Below, in pieces: positions 52,161 to 61,780 of a stretch of 64,000 bases of DNA (its first letter is position 1; every line of letters begins with the position of its first letter). The notes below the pieces were generated by a model, which saw nothing but the letters and a program-made list of their open reading frames with translations, searched no databases and was not told where the DNA came from. Origin of the DNA: an uncultured Pelagibacteraceae bacterium. GTDB lineage: Bacteria; Pseudomonadota; Alphaproteobacteria; Pelagibacterales; Pelagibacteraceae. A program made the position numbers and the translations under genes. The stretch is from positions 1 through 64,000 of the forward strand of contig CACEQR010000001.1 of NCBI GenBank assembly GCA_902561765.1, given 5' to 3'.

Positions 52161-52871
52161 TTGATATCAATAATTTTTTGGAATATTAGTTTTTATGTGA
52201 AATCAAAAAATACATTTAAAAATTTAAAGAACCATCAGATTTGGGATAGTGAAAACATTTTTTATACTAAAAGTGATATTTCAAGACTTTCCGGATTAAT
52301 TTATCATTACGAAGTTTATAAAAAAATATTAAATATTCCAGGTGAAGTAATAGAATGTGGGGTATTTAAAGGTATATCTTTGATAAAATTTTTAACATTT
52401 AGAGAAATATTAGAAAACTCTAGATCAAGAAAAATCTATGGTTTTGATGTTTTTGGAAAGTATCCGAGATCAAACTTATCTACAGACAAAAAATTTATAA
52501 AAGCATGGGAACATGAAGCAGGTGACGGTATTAATAAAGATGAATTGGAGGATATTTTAATAAAAAAAAAATTTTCAAATTTTGAACTAATTAAAGGAAA
52601 CGTTTTAAATACCTTACCTCGATTTTTAAAAAAAAAAAAGGAGTTAAAAATATCTCTCTTACATTTAGATATGGATATCTATGAACCCACTAAATTTGTT
52701 TTAAATTCACTTTTTGATAGAGTTGTAAAAGGTGGTATAATTTTAATAGATGACTATCCAACGGAATATGGAGCAGTAAAAGCTATAGATGAATTCATAA
52801 AAAAAAATAAAGAAATTAAAATTAACAAATTGGGAATTAGCTACAAGCCCTCATATATAATTAAGCTTTAA
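52161..52871 (+). CDS. TylF/MycF-family O-methyltransferase-like protein
   Basis: GEVIECGVFKGISLIKFL, IYGFDVFGKYP, LLHLDMDIYEPTKFVLNSLFDRVVKGGIILIDDY. Confidence 0.82.
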   Translation: MISIIFWNISFYVKSKNTFKNLKNHQIWDSENIFYTKSDISRLSGLIYHYEVYKKILNIPGEVIECGVFKGISLIKFLTFREILENSRSRKIYGFDVFGKYPRSNLSTDKKFIKAWEHEAGDGINKDELEDILIKKKFSNFELIKGNVLNTLPRFLKKKKELKISLLHLDMDIYEPTKFVLNSLFDRVVKGGIILIDDYPTEYGAVKAIDEFIKKNKEIKINKLGISYKPSYIIKL

Positions 52872-53043
52872 TTTTTAAAAAGTAAATCTGTTCGCGCTAT
52901 CTTAATCATTCAAGACAATATTTTGGTATGGTATTATATTTAAAAAAATTTGCATACACTCACGACACTCTTTGTGATAAATTTTACTAATTTAACTTAT
53001 ACTTGCATTTCTAAAAACCGCTACCTATAATGGTTATTAATAA

Positions 53044-53118
53044 GCGGGCATAGCTCAGTGGTAGAGCGTCTCGTTGCCAACGAGAAGGTCGTGGGTTCGA
53101 GTCCCATTGCCCGCTCCA
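53044..53118 (+). tRNA. tRNA-Gly(GCC), CCA encoded
   Basis: gcgggca...tgcccgc acceptor pairing, TCTCG-TTGCCAA-CGAGA anticodon arm (GCC), GGTTCGAGTC T-arm, CCA end. Confidence 0.97.
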
Positions 53119-53153
53119 TATATTGGTTATGAATATAAAATCAGTTATTTATT

Positions 53154-54281
53154 ATGGACCTTTCACTTTATAAAAATGAACTAACTGAAATAAATAAAAT
53201 TGTAAAAAGTTATAATGATAATCCGTTAAAAAAAACTTTACTATTAGCAAATTATAGTAAATCTAAATTACCAAATTTAAATAATATTCCTCAATATCAT
53301 AATATTCTTGGATTAATAAACTTAAGGCTAAATGATATTAAACAATCCATTTTAGATTTTGAGACTGCAATTAAGATAAATCCAAAATTTCATCCAGCCT
53401 ACTATAATTTAGGTTTAGCATATTTTAATAGTAACAATTTAGATTTATCTTATAGCTTTTTAATTAAAGCAATTAATCTTAAAAAAGATTATAAAATGGC
53501 TGCAGATAAATTAATCGAACTTTTATCGTTTTATGAACCAGTTAAAACTTCAGCAAACTTAATTTATGATTTAAACAAAAAAATAAAAAAAGTTAAATTT
53601 AATATAGATTTATCTAATAAAATATCAGATCAAAAAATAATCGATTATTTTAGTAGATGCAAAAAAATTGTTTTAGAAAATTTAGAGGATTTATCATATA
53701 ATAAACTTCAAATATTTCGAAAAAAAACTATTTTTCTCAACTGTGAAAGACACAAATCCATTTTTAAAAAGTACAATACTATTCCTAAATATTGTTTTGA
53801 TTGTTTTAAGGTAGTTATTGAGTCTAAAAGCTTTTATGATTTATTAAAAGTTTCTCTTCTTTTTGATCAAGTAATTTTTTTTTCTAATTTTAATAGAAAA
53901 AATATGATTGATAAAAAGTCAAAAAAAGATGTATTTAAAAGTATTATATATTGTTCAAACTTAGAACAAGTTTTTGAAACAGAAAAAAAAACAAAAGAAA
54001 TTCTTAACAGATATTTTGATAATAATTTTATAATAACAAGTAAAAGAGGTTGTTATGAATATGAACTTAAATTTCCTGAGTATAAAAAAATTAACAAAAA
54101 TCATTCTAAATTGATGAGTTTTCCTGAAAAATGGACATATAATGAAAAAGAATACGATTTAGAAAATACAAAAGATGGCTTTGAAAAAAAAATATCAGTG
54201 CATGATACAATAAAAGGAAATTCTCTACACAACTTTCTGATCATAAATAATTGGTTTAATGATCAAAAGCTACCATTGTAA
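53154..54281 (+). CDS. TPR-repeat protein with uncharacterised Cys-containing C-terminal domain
   Basis: DFETAIKINPKFHPAYYNLGLAYFNSNNLDLSYSFLIKAINL TPRs; NCERHK...PKYCFDCFKVVIESKSFYDLLKVSLLF. Confidence 0.75.
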   Translation: MDLSLYKNELTEINKIVKSYNDNPLKKTLLLANYSKSKLPNLNNIPQYHNILGLINLRLNDIKQSILDFETAIKINPKFHPAYYNLGLAYFNSNNLDLSYSFLIKAINLKKDYKMAADKLIELLSFYEPVKTSANLIYDLNKKIKKVKFNIDLSNKISDQKIIDYFSRCKKIVLENLEDLSYNKLQIFRKKTIFLNCERHKSIFKKYNTIPKYCFDCFKVVIESKSFYDLLKVSLLFDQVIFFSNFNRKNMIDKKSKKDVFKSIIYCSNLEQVFETEKKTKEILNRYFDNNFIITSKRGCYEYELKFPEYKKINKNHSKLMSFPEKWTYNEKEYDLENTKDGFEKKISVHDTIKGNSLHNFLIINNWFNDQKLPL

Positions 54282-54340
54282 AATAAATTTTCTAACTACA
54301 GCTTGCTTTTTTAAAATTCAATATTTATAATAATATTATA

Positions 54341-54676
54341 ATGAATGATTTAGCTGATAAAAAATGCATACCTTGTGAAGGTGGCATTCCAAGTTTTGAT
54401 CTTGAGGAAATCCATAAATATTTAAAAAAAGTTGATGGGTGGGATGTTAAATCTGAGGACCAAAAAGATTACTACATTGTTAAAAATTTTAAATTTAATA
54501 ATTTTTTAGAAAGTCAATCATTTATTAATAAAGTCGGAGAAATTGCAGAGCAAGAAGGCCATCATCCAGACATATGGTTTGGTTGGGGATATGCAAAAAT
54601 TAAAATACAGACACATGCTATTAATGGATTGCATGAAAGCGATTTTGTACTTGCTGCAAAAATTGATAGAATTTAA
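54341..54676 (+). CDS. phhB: Pterin-4a-carbinolamine dehydratase
   Basis: AEQEGHHPDIWFGWGYAKIKIQTHAINGLHESDFVLAAKID. Confidence 0.93.
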   Translation: MNDLADKKCIPCEGGIPSFDLEEIHKYLKKVDGWDVKSEDQKDYYIVKNFKFNNFLESQSFINKVGEIAEQEGHHPDIWFGWGYAKIKIQTHAINGLHESDFVLAAKIDRI

Positions 54677-54680
54677 AATT

Positions 54681-56225
54681 TTAATGTTTAAAATGTCTTG
54701 TATTTGAAAAAACAAGAATAATACCTAATTTGTCTGCAAATTTTATAATTTCCTTATCACGAATAGAACCTGAAGGCTGAATAATGGCGCTTACTCCATT
54801 TTGAACTAAAGTTTCAATGGCATCAACAAATGGAAAAAATGCATCTGATGCTCCTAAAATCATATCATTTTGATTAATTTTTTGAAATTTTTTCATTTTA
54901 TCAATTGCTATTTTGCAACTATCTAATCTACTTGGTTGACCCGATCCAATTCCAACAGTTGTACTATTTTTTGTTAATACAATTGCATTAGACTGTACAT
55001 TTCTACAAACATTAAAAGCAAATAATAAATCATTAAAAATTTTCTTTGTTGGTTTTACCTTAGATACAACTTTAAAATTTTTACTATCAAAAATTTTGTT
55101 ATCAATGCTTTGGAATAACATGGAGTCCAAGTTACTTTTAATATTGTTAAAGCTTTGTTGTTTTAGCTTAGAAGCATCAATTAATCTTAAATTCTTTTTC
55201 TTTTTAAGAATTTTTAGAGAATTTGTATCAAATCCATTTCCAATTATTACTTCCAAAAATAATTTATTTAATTCTTGTGCAATTTTTTTAGTTACTCTAA
55301 AATTACATGAAACAATTCCTCCAAATGCACTTACAGGATCGCATCCTAGGGCTTCTCTATAGCTTTCAATATTGCTTCTATTGACTGAGACTCCGCATGG
55401 GTTAGCATGTTTAACAATTACAGTTCCAGTATTTTTTGGAAGAGTTTGTGAAATATTTAGAGCTGCGTAAATATCATTATAATTATTATAACTTAATTTT
55501 TTACCACTCAATTGAAATATACCTAAACTATTACTTTTGCTATAAATTGCTGATTTCTGATGAGGATTTTCTCCATAACGTAATATTTCAATCAAATTTC
55601 CATGTATAGTCTTTTTTTGAGTAAAATAATTATTATTTTGAACACTTAAATATTCTGAAATTACAGAGTCATAATAAGCAGTTAAATTAAAAGCTTCTTG
55701 AGAAAGCTTTTTTCTAAATTCTAAACTAGTGCTACCTTTATTTTTTTCTAAATCTATTAAAAACTCTTTGTACTGATTTGGAGATGTTAAAACAGTTATA
55801 TCATGATAATTTTTAGCTGATGCTCTCACAAGAGCTGGACCTCCAATATCTATGTTTTCGATAATTTTACTGTGATTTTTTGTAACTTTTAATGTTTCCT
55901 CAAATGGATAAAAATTAACTATTACCAAGTCAATCTCTTCATAATTGTTTTTATTAAGTTCATTTTTATGTTTTTTATTGTTTCTTTTACTTAGAATTCC
56001 AGCATATAACTTTGGATGGAGTGTTTTGACTCTGCCATCTAAAATTTCATCAGATTTTGTATATTCTGATACTTCGCTACATTTATAACCTAATTTTTTG
56101 ATCTCTTTAGATGTTCCACCTGAACTAATGATATTTATATTATATTTTTTGAGTATTTTTAAAATTAATTTAATTTCAGATTTATCTGATAAAGATACAA
56201 TTGCATTTTTAATTTTTTTATTCAT
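54681..56225 (-). CDS. purH: Bifunctional AICAR formyltransferase/IMP cyclohydrolase
   Basis: ISSGGTSKEIKKLG, DGRVKTLHPKLYAGIL, VKHANPCG. Confidence 0.97.
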   Translation of the reverse strand: MNKKIKNAIVSLSDKSEIKLILKILKKYNINIISSGGTSKEIKKLGYKCSEVSEYTKSDEILDGRVKTLHPKLYAGILSKRNNKKHKNELNKNNYEEIDLVIVNFYPFEETLKVTKNHSKIIENIDIGGPALVRASAKNYHDITVLTSPNQYKEFLIDLEKNKGSTSLEFRKKLSQEAFNLTAYYDSVISEYLSVQNNNYFTQKKTIHGNLIEILRYGENPHQKSAIYSKSNSLGIFQLSGKKLSYNNYNDIYAALNISQTLPKNTGTVIVKHANPCGVSVNRSNIESYREALGCDPVSAFGGIVSCNFRVTKKIAQELNKLFLEVIIGNGFDTNSLKILKKKKNLRLIDASKLKQQSFNNIKSNLDSMLFQSIDNKIFDSKNFKVVSKVKPTKKIFNDLLFAFNVCRNVQSNAIVLTKNSTTVGIGSGQPSRLDSCKIAIDKMKKFQKINQNDMILGASDAFFPFVDAIETLVQNGVSAIIQPSGSIRDKEIIKFADKLGIILVFSNTRHFKH

Positions 56226-57850
56226 ATCTTACTTATTTTCCATTCAATTAATTGTTCATCTTTTTGAGTTATTCCCGAAATAAAAATATTTTGATTTTCA
56301 ATATATTTGTTTTTACTACCGAAATATAGCCCAGTTTCAACTCCTATCGCTCCATCATTTGAAAAGAAACGCCAACCTGAATTTTCTAATTCTATTAAAA
56401 CAGATTTGTTATCTTGTAGTTTGGTTACCTTTATATTTGGAAGAAGATGAAATCTAATTTCAAAATTTGTAACTTTAAAATTTTTTTTTTTAATTAGTTT
56501 TTCTTTACCAAAAATAATATTTTTATCAGAATAAAATTCTAAACTTCGATGATGTATCACACCGTATCTTGATAAATATCCATCATGAGAGCACTTTATA
56601 TTCCAATAATTATTATCATAAGTAACTTGATTATCGAATGTTTTAAATCCTCTACTAACAACTGATGGTCCTTTACTGTTTTTTTTAAAACTACAAACTG
56701 ATGAGTTGTCTAAAATTAATGTTGAGTGAGTAGCAGTCGATCTTGAAATTCTATTTAGTTGATGATCGTGGTCTTGAAAATAACCAGAATTAGTAATTAA
56801 TTTTTTATTTTTAAAATAAAATTCAAATGATAATGGTCCACTTTGATAATTTTCAGAGTAATTTTTTCCTGGGTTACTCCCCGTATCCATAGCAAGTATA
56901 GCATTTTTATTTTTTAAAATCGTGTAACCAGATGTTTCAAACTTATCATTTTTAAATTTATATCTAAAAAGATTTAAATATTTATCAAAATCACTATTGT
57001 CAGAATTGTTGTTCCCATTAAATAATAAACTTTGTTTTAATGATCCCCAAAAAAAAACATATGATTTTCCAAGATAAAATATTATTTCATCTAAATACTC
57101 CGGAATATCATTTAATGACTCTTTAAGAAGTTCTCTAATTAAAATAAAATATTTCAAGTAAAAAACCATTTGTCTTATATTTCTTGATTTTGGAAAGTAG
57201 TTAATATCGAAAGAAGAATTAATAATTTTTTTAAGTAGATCTAACCCATACTCTAAATATCTTATGTTTTTATATGCTATTCCAGACATAACAATAGCTG
57301 TGCATCCGATCATTTTATCATTTAAGTTTGAAGATCTGTCAATTTCATTTACTAGGTGATTTACTTGCTTGCTAATTATTTCGTTAAATTTATTTTTATA
57401 ACTATTATGTGACTCATTATAAGTTATTTTAGAATTTGAAATCCAAGCAATTACTCTTTTTGAAAGGATATCAATTTCCCAACTTCTTTTTTCGTAGTTT
57501 TGATTTTTTTTAATCCAGTTTTCTATGATTGATTGTGTAATTTTGTTAGAAGATTTAAGATCAATTGAAAATAACCAATAAAAACTATGAAGTTTTTTAA
57601 AATCTTTATAATTTAAATTATTATTTTCCCATATAGATTGAACATTAAAATCTTCAATTTTTTTTTTCTGTTTTTCATATTTTATTAATGAGCTGAGAAT
57701 ATTCAAACTTGGTTGATAAACTAAAACATTTTCACTAACCTTTGAAATTTTTTTATCATATAAAGATGAACTTAAATAGATTTTTCTTATTTGGTTTTTG
57801 AAAAAAAAATAAAATTCATTGATAAAATTAAAAGAACTTTTTAAAAACAT
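56222..57850 (-). CDS. Heparinase II/III-like family protein
   Basis: TSGYTILKNKNAILAMDTGSNPGKNYSENYQSGPLSFEFYFKNKKLITNSGYFQ...RSTATHSTLILDNSSVC. Confidence 0.88.
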   Translation of the reverse strand: MFLKSSFNFINEFYFFFKNQIRKIYLSSSLYDKKISKVSENVLVYQPSLNILSSLIKYEKQKKKIEDFNVQSIWENNNLNYKDFKKLHSFYWLFSIDLKSSNKITQSIIENWIKKNQNYEKRSWEIDILSKRVIAWISNSKITYNESHNSYKNKFNEIISKQVNHLVNEIDRSSNLNDKMIGCTAIVMSGIAYKNIRYLEYGLDLLKKIINSSFDINYFPKSRNIRQMVFYLKYFILIRELLKESLNDIPEYLDEIIFYLGKSYVFFWGSLKQSLLFNGNNNSDNSDFDKYLNLFRYKFKNDKFETSGYTILKNKNAILAMDTGSNPGKNYSENYQSGPLSFEFYFKNKKLITNSGYFQDHDHQLNRISRSTATHSTLILDNSSVCSFKKNSKGPSVVSRGFKTFDNQVTYDNNYWNIKCSHDGYLSRYGVIHHRSLEFYSDKNIIFGKEKLIKKKNFKVTNFEIRFHLLPNIKVTKLQDNKSVLIELENSGWRFFSNDGAIGVETGLYFGSKNKYIENQNIFISGITQKDEQLIEWKISKI

Positions 57851-57851
57851 T

Positions 57852-58511
57852 TTACATTGATTTTAGTTTTTCAATATTATTTTTAATATCACCATTATTT
57901 TCTTTAAAGATTGTAGTTCCTGACACTAAAATGTCAGCTCCTGCTTCTAAAACCATTTTTGCATTACTAAAATTAATTCCTCCATCAACTTCAATGTTAA
58001 AATGATATTGGTTTTTATCTTTAATATTTTTTAAATCTTTTATTTTATCTAATACTTCAGGCATAAATTTTTGACCACCAAAGCCTGGGTTAACACTCAT
58101 AACTAGTACTAAATCAATATTTTTAATTTCATCAATTAGTGTTTTTATTTCAGTTTTAGGATTTAAAGAGACTCCAACTTTTTTACCAAATTTTTTAATT
58201 AAGTTTATTGATTCTTTTAAATTCTCAGTAGCTTCAGGGTGAATGGTGATTATGTCTGCTCCGGCTTCTGCATAATTTTCAATATATTTATGCACTGGTG
58301 ATATCATTAAATGCACATCAAACGGAAGTTTAGTATATTTTCTTAAATTTTTTATTACAGGAGGTCCGATTGTTAGATTAGGAACAAAGTGGCCATCCAT
58401 TACATCAACATGAATCAAGTCAGCTCCACCCTCTTCCAGTTTCTTTATTTCACTTCCTAGTTGGCTAAAATCAGCAGATAGTATTGAAGGAGATATTTGA
58501 ATTTTTTTCAT
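57852..58511 (-). CDS. rpe: Ribulose-phosphate 3-epimerase
   Basis: ISPSILSADFSQLG, HVDVMDGHFVPNLTIGP, VMSVNPGFGGQKF. Confidence 0.98.
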   Translation of the reverse strand: MKKIQISPSILSADFSQLGSEIKKLEEGGADLIHVDVMDGHFVPNLTIGPPVIKNLRKYTKLPFDVHLMISPVHKYIENYAEAGADIITIHPEATENLKESINLIKKFGKKVGVSLNPKTEIKTLIDEIKNIDLVLVMSVNPGFGGQKFMPEVLDKIKDLKNIKDKNQYHFNIEVDGGINFSNAKMVLEAGADILVSGTTIFKENNGDIKNNIEKLKSM

Positions 58512-58553
58512 TTGATACTAAAATATTAGTATCAATTTTTTCTTTTATTTGAA

Positions 58554-58904
58554 TTAGTTTTTACTAAATATTCTATATATTTCTCTAGCAATTTCGCTCT
58601 CAAGAGGAAACGAAAGCATCCCCATAACAGAATAACCAAGTAAATAAGGCATTAAATAAAAACGACCCATATAAAAGAACCATGCTACGTAAAGTGGTAC
58701 CAAAGGTCCAATGATAAAGCTTGGAGTTATAGGTTTAAATATTCTTATTAATGGATTTGTAAGTTTTACAAATACTTTCATAAAGAAAAACTCCGAGTCT
58801 TCTCTTTGAAAAATATTCATCGCAACTCTTCCTATCAGAGTCCACATTATAACTCCAAGAACGTAATCAATTATATAAACAAAAGGATGAAAGTTTGCGT
58901 ACAT
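58554..58904 (-). CDS. YggT-like integral membrane protein
   Basis: FVKLTNPLIRIFKPITPSFIIGPLVPLYVAWF. Confidence 0.6.
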   Translation of the reverse strand: MYANFHPFVYIIDYVLGVIMWTLIGRVAMNIFQREDSEFFFMKVFVKLTNPLIRIFKPITPSFIIGPLVPLYVAWFFYMGRFYLMPYLLGYSVMGMLSFPLESEIAREIYRIFSKN

Positions 58905-58916
58905 TTTTAAAATAAT

Positions 58917-58941
58917 CTAGGGGCGAAATTTTCGCCCCTAG
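58917..58941 (-). terminator. Intrinsic terminator-like hairpin downstream of the symporter gene
   Basis: ctaggggcgaaattttcgcccctag, near-perfect 25-nt GC-rich stem in an AT-rich background. Confidence 0.75.
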
Positions 58942-58954
58942 AAAAATATATTAA

Positions 58955-60769
58955 TTAATGTTGTTTTCCAAGTATCGTCTTACCACTTGGCACACGTACA
59001 TCATCAACCATTTTCTGTGTAGCTGCGTCTGGTGCTGCAGTAATTAAACTAACAACAATCATCGAAACTAAACTTACTAATGAACCGACTATTCCGAAAG
59101 TTAACTGAGTTATACCCCAGAAACCAGCTCCACCACTTCTTACCCAAACTAGATAAGCAGTTCCAGAAGCAAGTCCTAGAAGCATACCTGCAACAGCACC
59201 TGGAGCATTAGCTCTCTTCCACCATACACCAAGTACAAGTGGGAAGAATAGTCCAGACATCGCAAAGTCAAAAGCCCAAATTACTGAACCAAGAATACCT
59301 TGTATTTCTAGTGCAGCAATAGTAGCTCCTGCAAAACCAATTAATACAAGTAGTATCCTTGCTACAATCAATCTTTTTGCAGTTTCAGCTTTAGGATTTA
59401 TGATTTTGTAGTAAACGTCATGAGACAATGCATTCGAAATAGCTAAAACTAATCCATCTGCAGTCGACATGGCAGCAGCCATACCACCAGCAGCAACTAG
59501 TCCAGATATTACATATGGCAATCCAGCAATTTCAGGAGTTGCTAATACAACAGCACTCCCTTTCATGAAGAACTCATTTAATTCTAAAGTTCCGTTACCA
59601 TTGAAGTCACTTACAAACATCAACTTAGCTTGGTTCCAGTTTTGATACCAATCAAGTGCTTGAACATCAGCTATCGATTTACCAATAATTCCAGTAGCCA
59701 AATTAGGATCCATCAATGAAATTTTTGATAGAGTAGCTAACATTGGAGCTGAAGAGTAAAGTAGGAATATAAAGAATAACGACCAACCTACTGATCTTCT
59801 AGCTGTTCTTACACTTGGAGTAGTAAAATATCTCATCATAACGTGAGGTAATGAAGCTGTTCCAGCCATCATACACACTGCTAATGAAATAAATGCCCAA
59901 GGAGTTGCATTAACTGCTGAGTGCGGCTTAGTAATTGCAGATAATCCTTTTGGAACTGTAGCTAGATCTGCAGCTGAGTTTTTAACAAAACCAAATTGAC
60001 CTTCAAGTTCCGCAATTCTTGCAACTTCATCAGCTAACATAAAGTGCGGAAAGAAACCTGCACCAATATTGTTACTTATCCAGAATACTGGAAGCAAGTA
60101 AGCAATAATTAATACAATGTATTGAGCAACTTGTGTCCAAGTTACAGCTCTCATTCCACCAAGCATTGAGCACATTAAAATACTAGCTAGTCCAACATAT
60201 ACTGCTATTTCGAACGGAATATCCAAAGCAACAGAAGCAATTGTTCCAGTAGCATTAATTTGAGCAGTCACATATGTAAATGATGCAACAGTTAAGACTA
60301 CTACAGCACTAAATCTTGCTAAGTTACCACCATAACGAGTTCCTATAAAATCTGGCACAGTGTAACAGCCAAATTTTCTAAGATATGGTGCTAACAAAGA
60401 AGCAACTAGTACATATCCTCCAGTCCATCCAACAAGCAGAGCCATATAACCATAACCTTTAAAGTAAATACCACCAGCCATGGCCACGAAAGATGCACCA
60501 GACATCCAGTCTGCTGCTGTTGCCATTCCATTAAATACAGTAGGTACTTGTCTTCCAGCTACGTAGTAAGCATCTGTTTGAAGTGTTCTAGATAACCAAC
60601 CAATTAAAGCATAAATCAAAACTGTGAATGATACAAAAAAGATACCAATCATTTTTGCTGACATTCCAGCTTGTTCAGCTATCGCCATTATGATTATAAA
60701 TACAAGAAACCCTCCTGTATATAATCCATAGACCTTGGGTAAGTTATCTATAAATTTACCCTTAATCAT
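58955..60769 (-). CDS. Sodium:solute symporter (acetate-type, large subunit)
   Basis: SSS-family TMs (YYVAGRQVPTVFNGMATAADWMSGASFVAMAGGIYFKGYGYMALLVGWTGGYVL); paired with a DUF4212-type small subunit and acs. Confidence 0.93.
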   Translation of the reverse strand: MIKGKFIDNLPKVYGLYTGGFLVFIIIMAIAEQAGMSAKMIGIFFVSFTVLIYALIGWLSRTLQTDAYYVAGRQVPTVFNGMATAADWMSGASFVAMAGGIYFKGYGYMALLVGWTGGYVLVASLLAPYLRKFGCYTVPDFIGTRYGGNLARFSAVVVLTVASFTYVTAQINATGTIASVALDIPFEIAVYVGLASILMCSMLGGMRAVTWTQVAQYIVLIIAYLLPVFWISNNIGAGFFPHFMLADEVARIAELEGQFGFVKNSAADLATVPKGLSAITKPHSAVNATPWAFISLAVCMMAGTASLPHVMMRYFTTPSVRTARRSVGWSLFFIFLLYSSAPMLATLSKISLMDPNLATGIIGKSIADVQALDWYQNWNQAKLMFVSDFNGNGTLELNEFFMKGSAVVLATPEIAGLPYVISGLVAAGGMAAAMSTADGLVLAISNALSHDVYYKIINPKAETAKRLIVARILLVLIGFAGATIAALEIQGILGSVIWAFDFAMSGLFFPLVLGVWWKRANAPGAVAGMLLGLASGTAYLVWVRSGGAGFWGITQLTFGIVGSLVSLVSMIVVSLITAAPDAATQKMVDDVRVPSGKTILGKQH

Positions 60770-61032
60770 TGATCACCCTCTCTTTCAGTAAAACCGAACT
60801 CATCATCAATTTTCTCTTGTCGACCTGCAAACCAGAAAATTAGAATAACGAATATTGCAAGTGACCCTTGACATGTAAACCAATACGTTAAAGGATATCC
60901 AAATGGTCTAATGCTAGATTCTTGCATTTCGGCTCCGAAAAGAAAGATGCCAATTGAGAAAACAAACCATATTGCTAATGTAATAAAGAGCAAGTTTCTG
61001 GTTTTTTCCCAGTGTTGTTCTTGTTTTGACAT
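60766..61032 (-). CDS. DUF4212-type small membrane subunit of the symporter
   Basis: HWEKTRNLLFITLAIWFVFSIGIFLFG...PLTYWFTCQGSLAIFVILIFWFAGRQEKID. Confidence 0.92.
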   Translation of the reverse strand: MSKQEQHWEKTRNLLFITLAIWFVFSIGIFLFGAEMQESSIRPFGYPLTYWFTCQGSLAIFVILIFWFAGRQEKIDDEFGFTEREGDQ

Positions 61033-61153
61033 TTTTTTTCTCTCCCTATAGGTTAAAGAAATAACCTTACTGATAATCGTGCTTATTTAAACCCCTAAAA
61101 ACACTCGATATTGTGGCATTTTTACATTATATATCAATATATTAGTTATATTA

Positions 61154-61780
61154 ATGGCCCTTAAATACAGATTCAATCTGAAGGATATAAAACTTCAAGA
61201 CTTCAAAGTTTATTTAGTAGCGATGTTCAAGGGCATTCTTCCGAAGAAAAAAATCAAGAATATTGAAGATCTAAAAGAATTCATCCAACAAAAATCTGCT
61301 TGGGTATCCCAGGTGACTTTGTATAACTATTTAAAAACACGAATGGGTACAAAATGGGTTCTTCATTTTGACGATGAAAAGTTTTTAAAATCAATTAACA
61401 CAGCTAAATGGAATATTTATGCAATTTCACTTCAAGATTTGTCTTTTTATACAATATCTTACTTAAGTGTTTTCTTTAATTATCAAGAAACAAATAAAGC
61501 TTATGAAATATATAATGGCATACTGGATAAAGAATTAGAGAATGGTATGCCAAAAGAAATTGTTGATGAAGCAAGGTTAAGTTTTCAAAAAAGATTAGAT
61601 CAAATAAAATGGGATGACTATTATAAATCTTGGCCATTTAATGAGAGTGCTTTAGCTTTATATAATTGGGCTCCGGTTGCAAATGAATTAAAGACTTTAG
61701 ATAGAAAAATTATTCTTAACTCAATGATTTTAAAATGGGATAATATTAAAGAAGAGTTTTCAAAATTAATAAAGATTTAA
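61154..61780 (+). CDS. Conserved hypothetical protein
   Basis: 208-aa ORF with native-looking composition; no family recognised. Confidence 0.7.
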   Translation: MALKYRFNLKDIKLQDFKVYLVAMFKGILPKKKIKNIEDLKEFIQQKSAWVSQVTLYNYLKTRMGTKWVLHFDDEKFLKSINTAKWNIYAISLQDLSFYTISYLSVFFNYQETNKAYEIYNGILDKELENGMPKEIVDEARLSFQKRLDQIKWDDYYKSWPFNESALALYNWAPVANELKTLDRKIILNSMILKWDNIKEEFSKLIKI

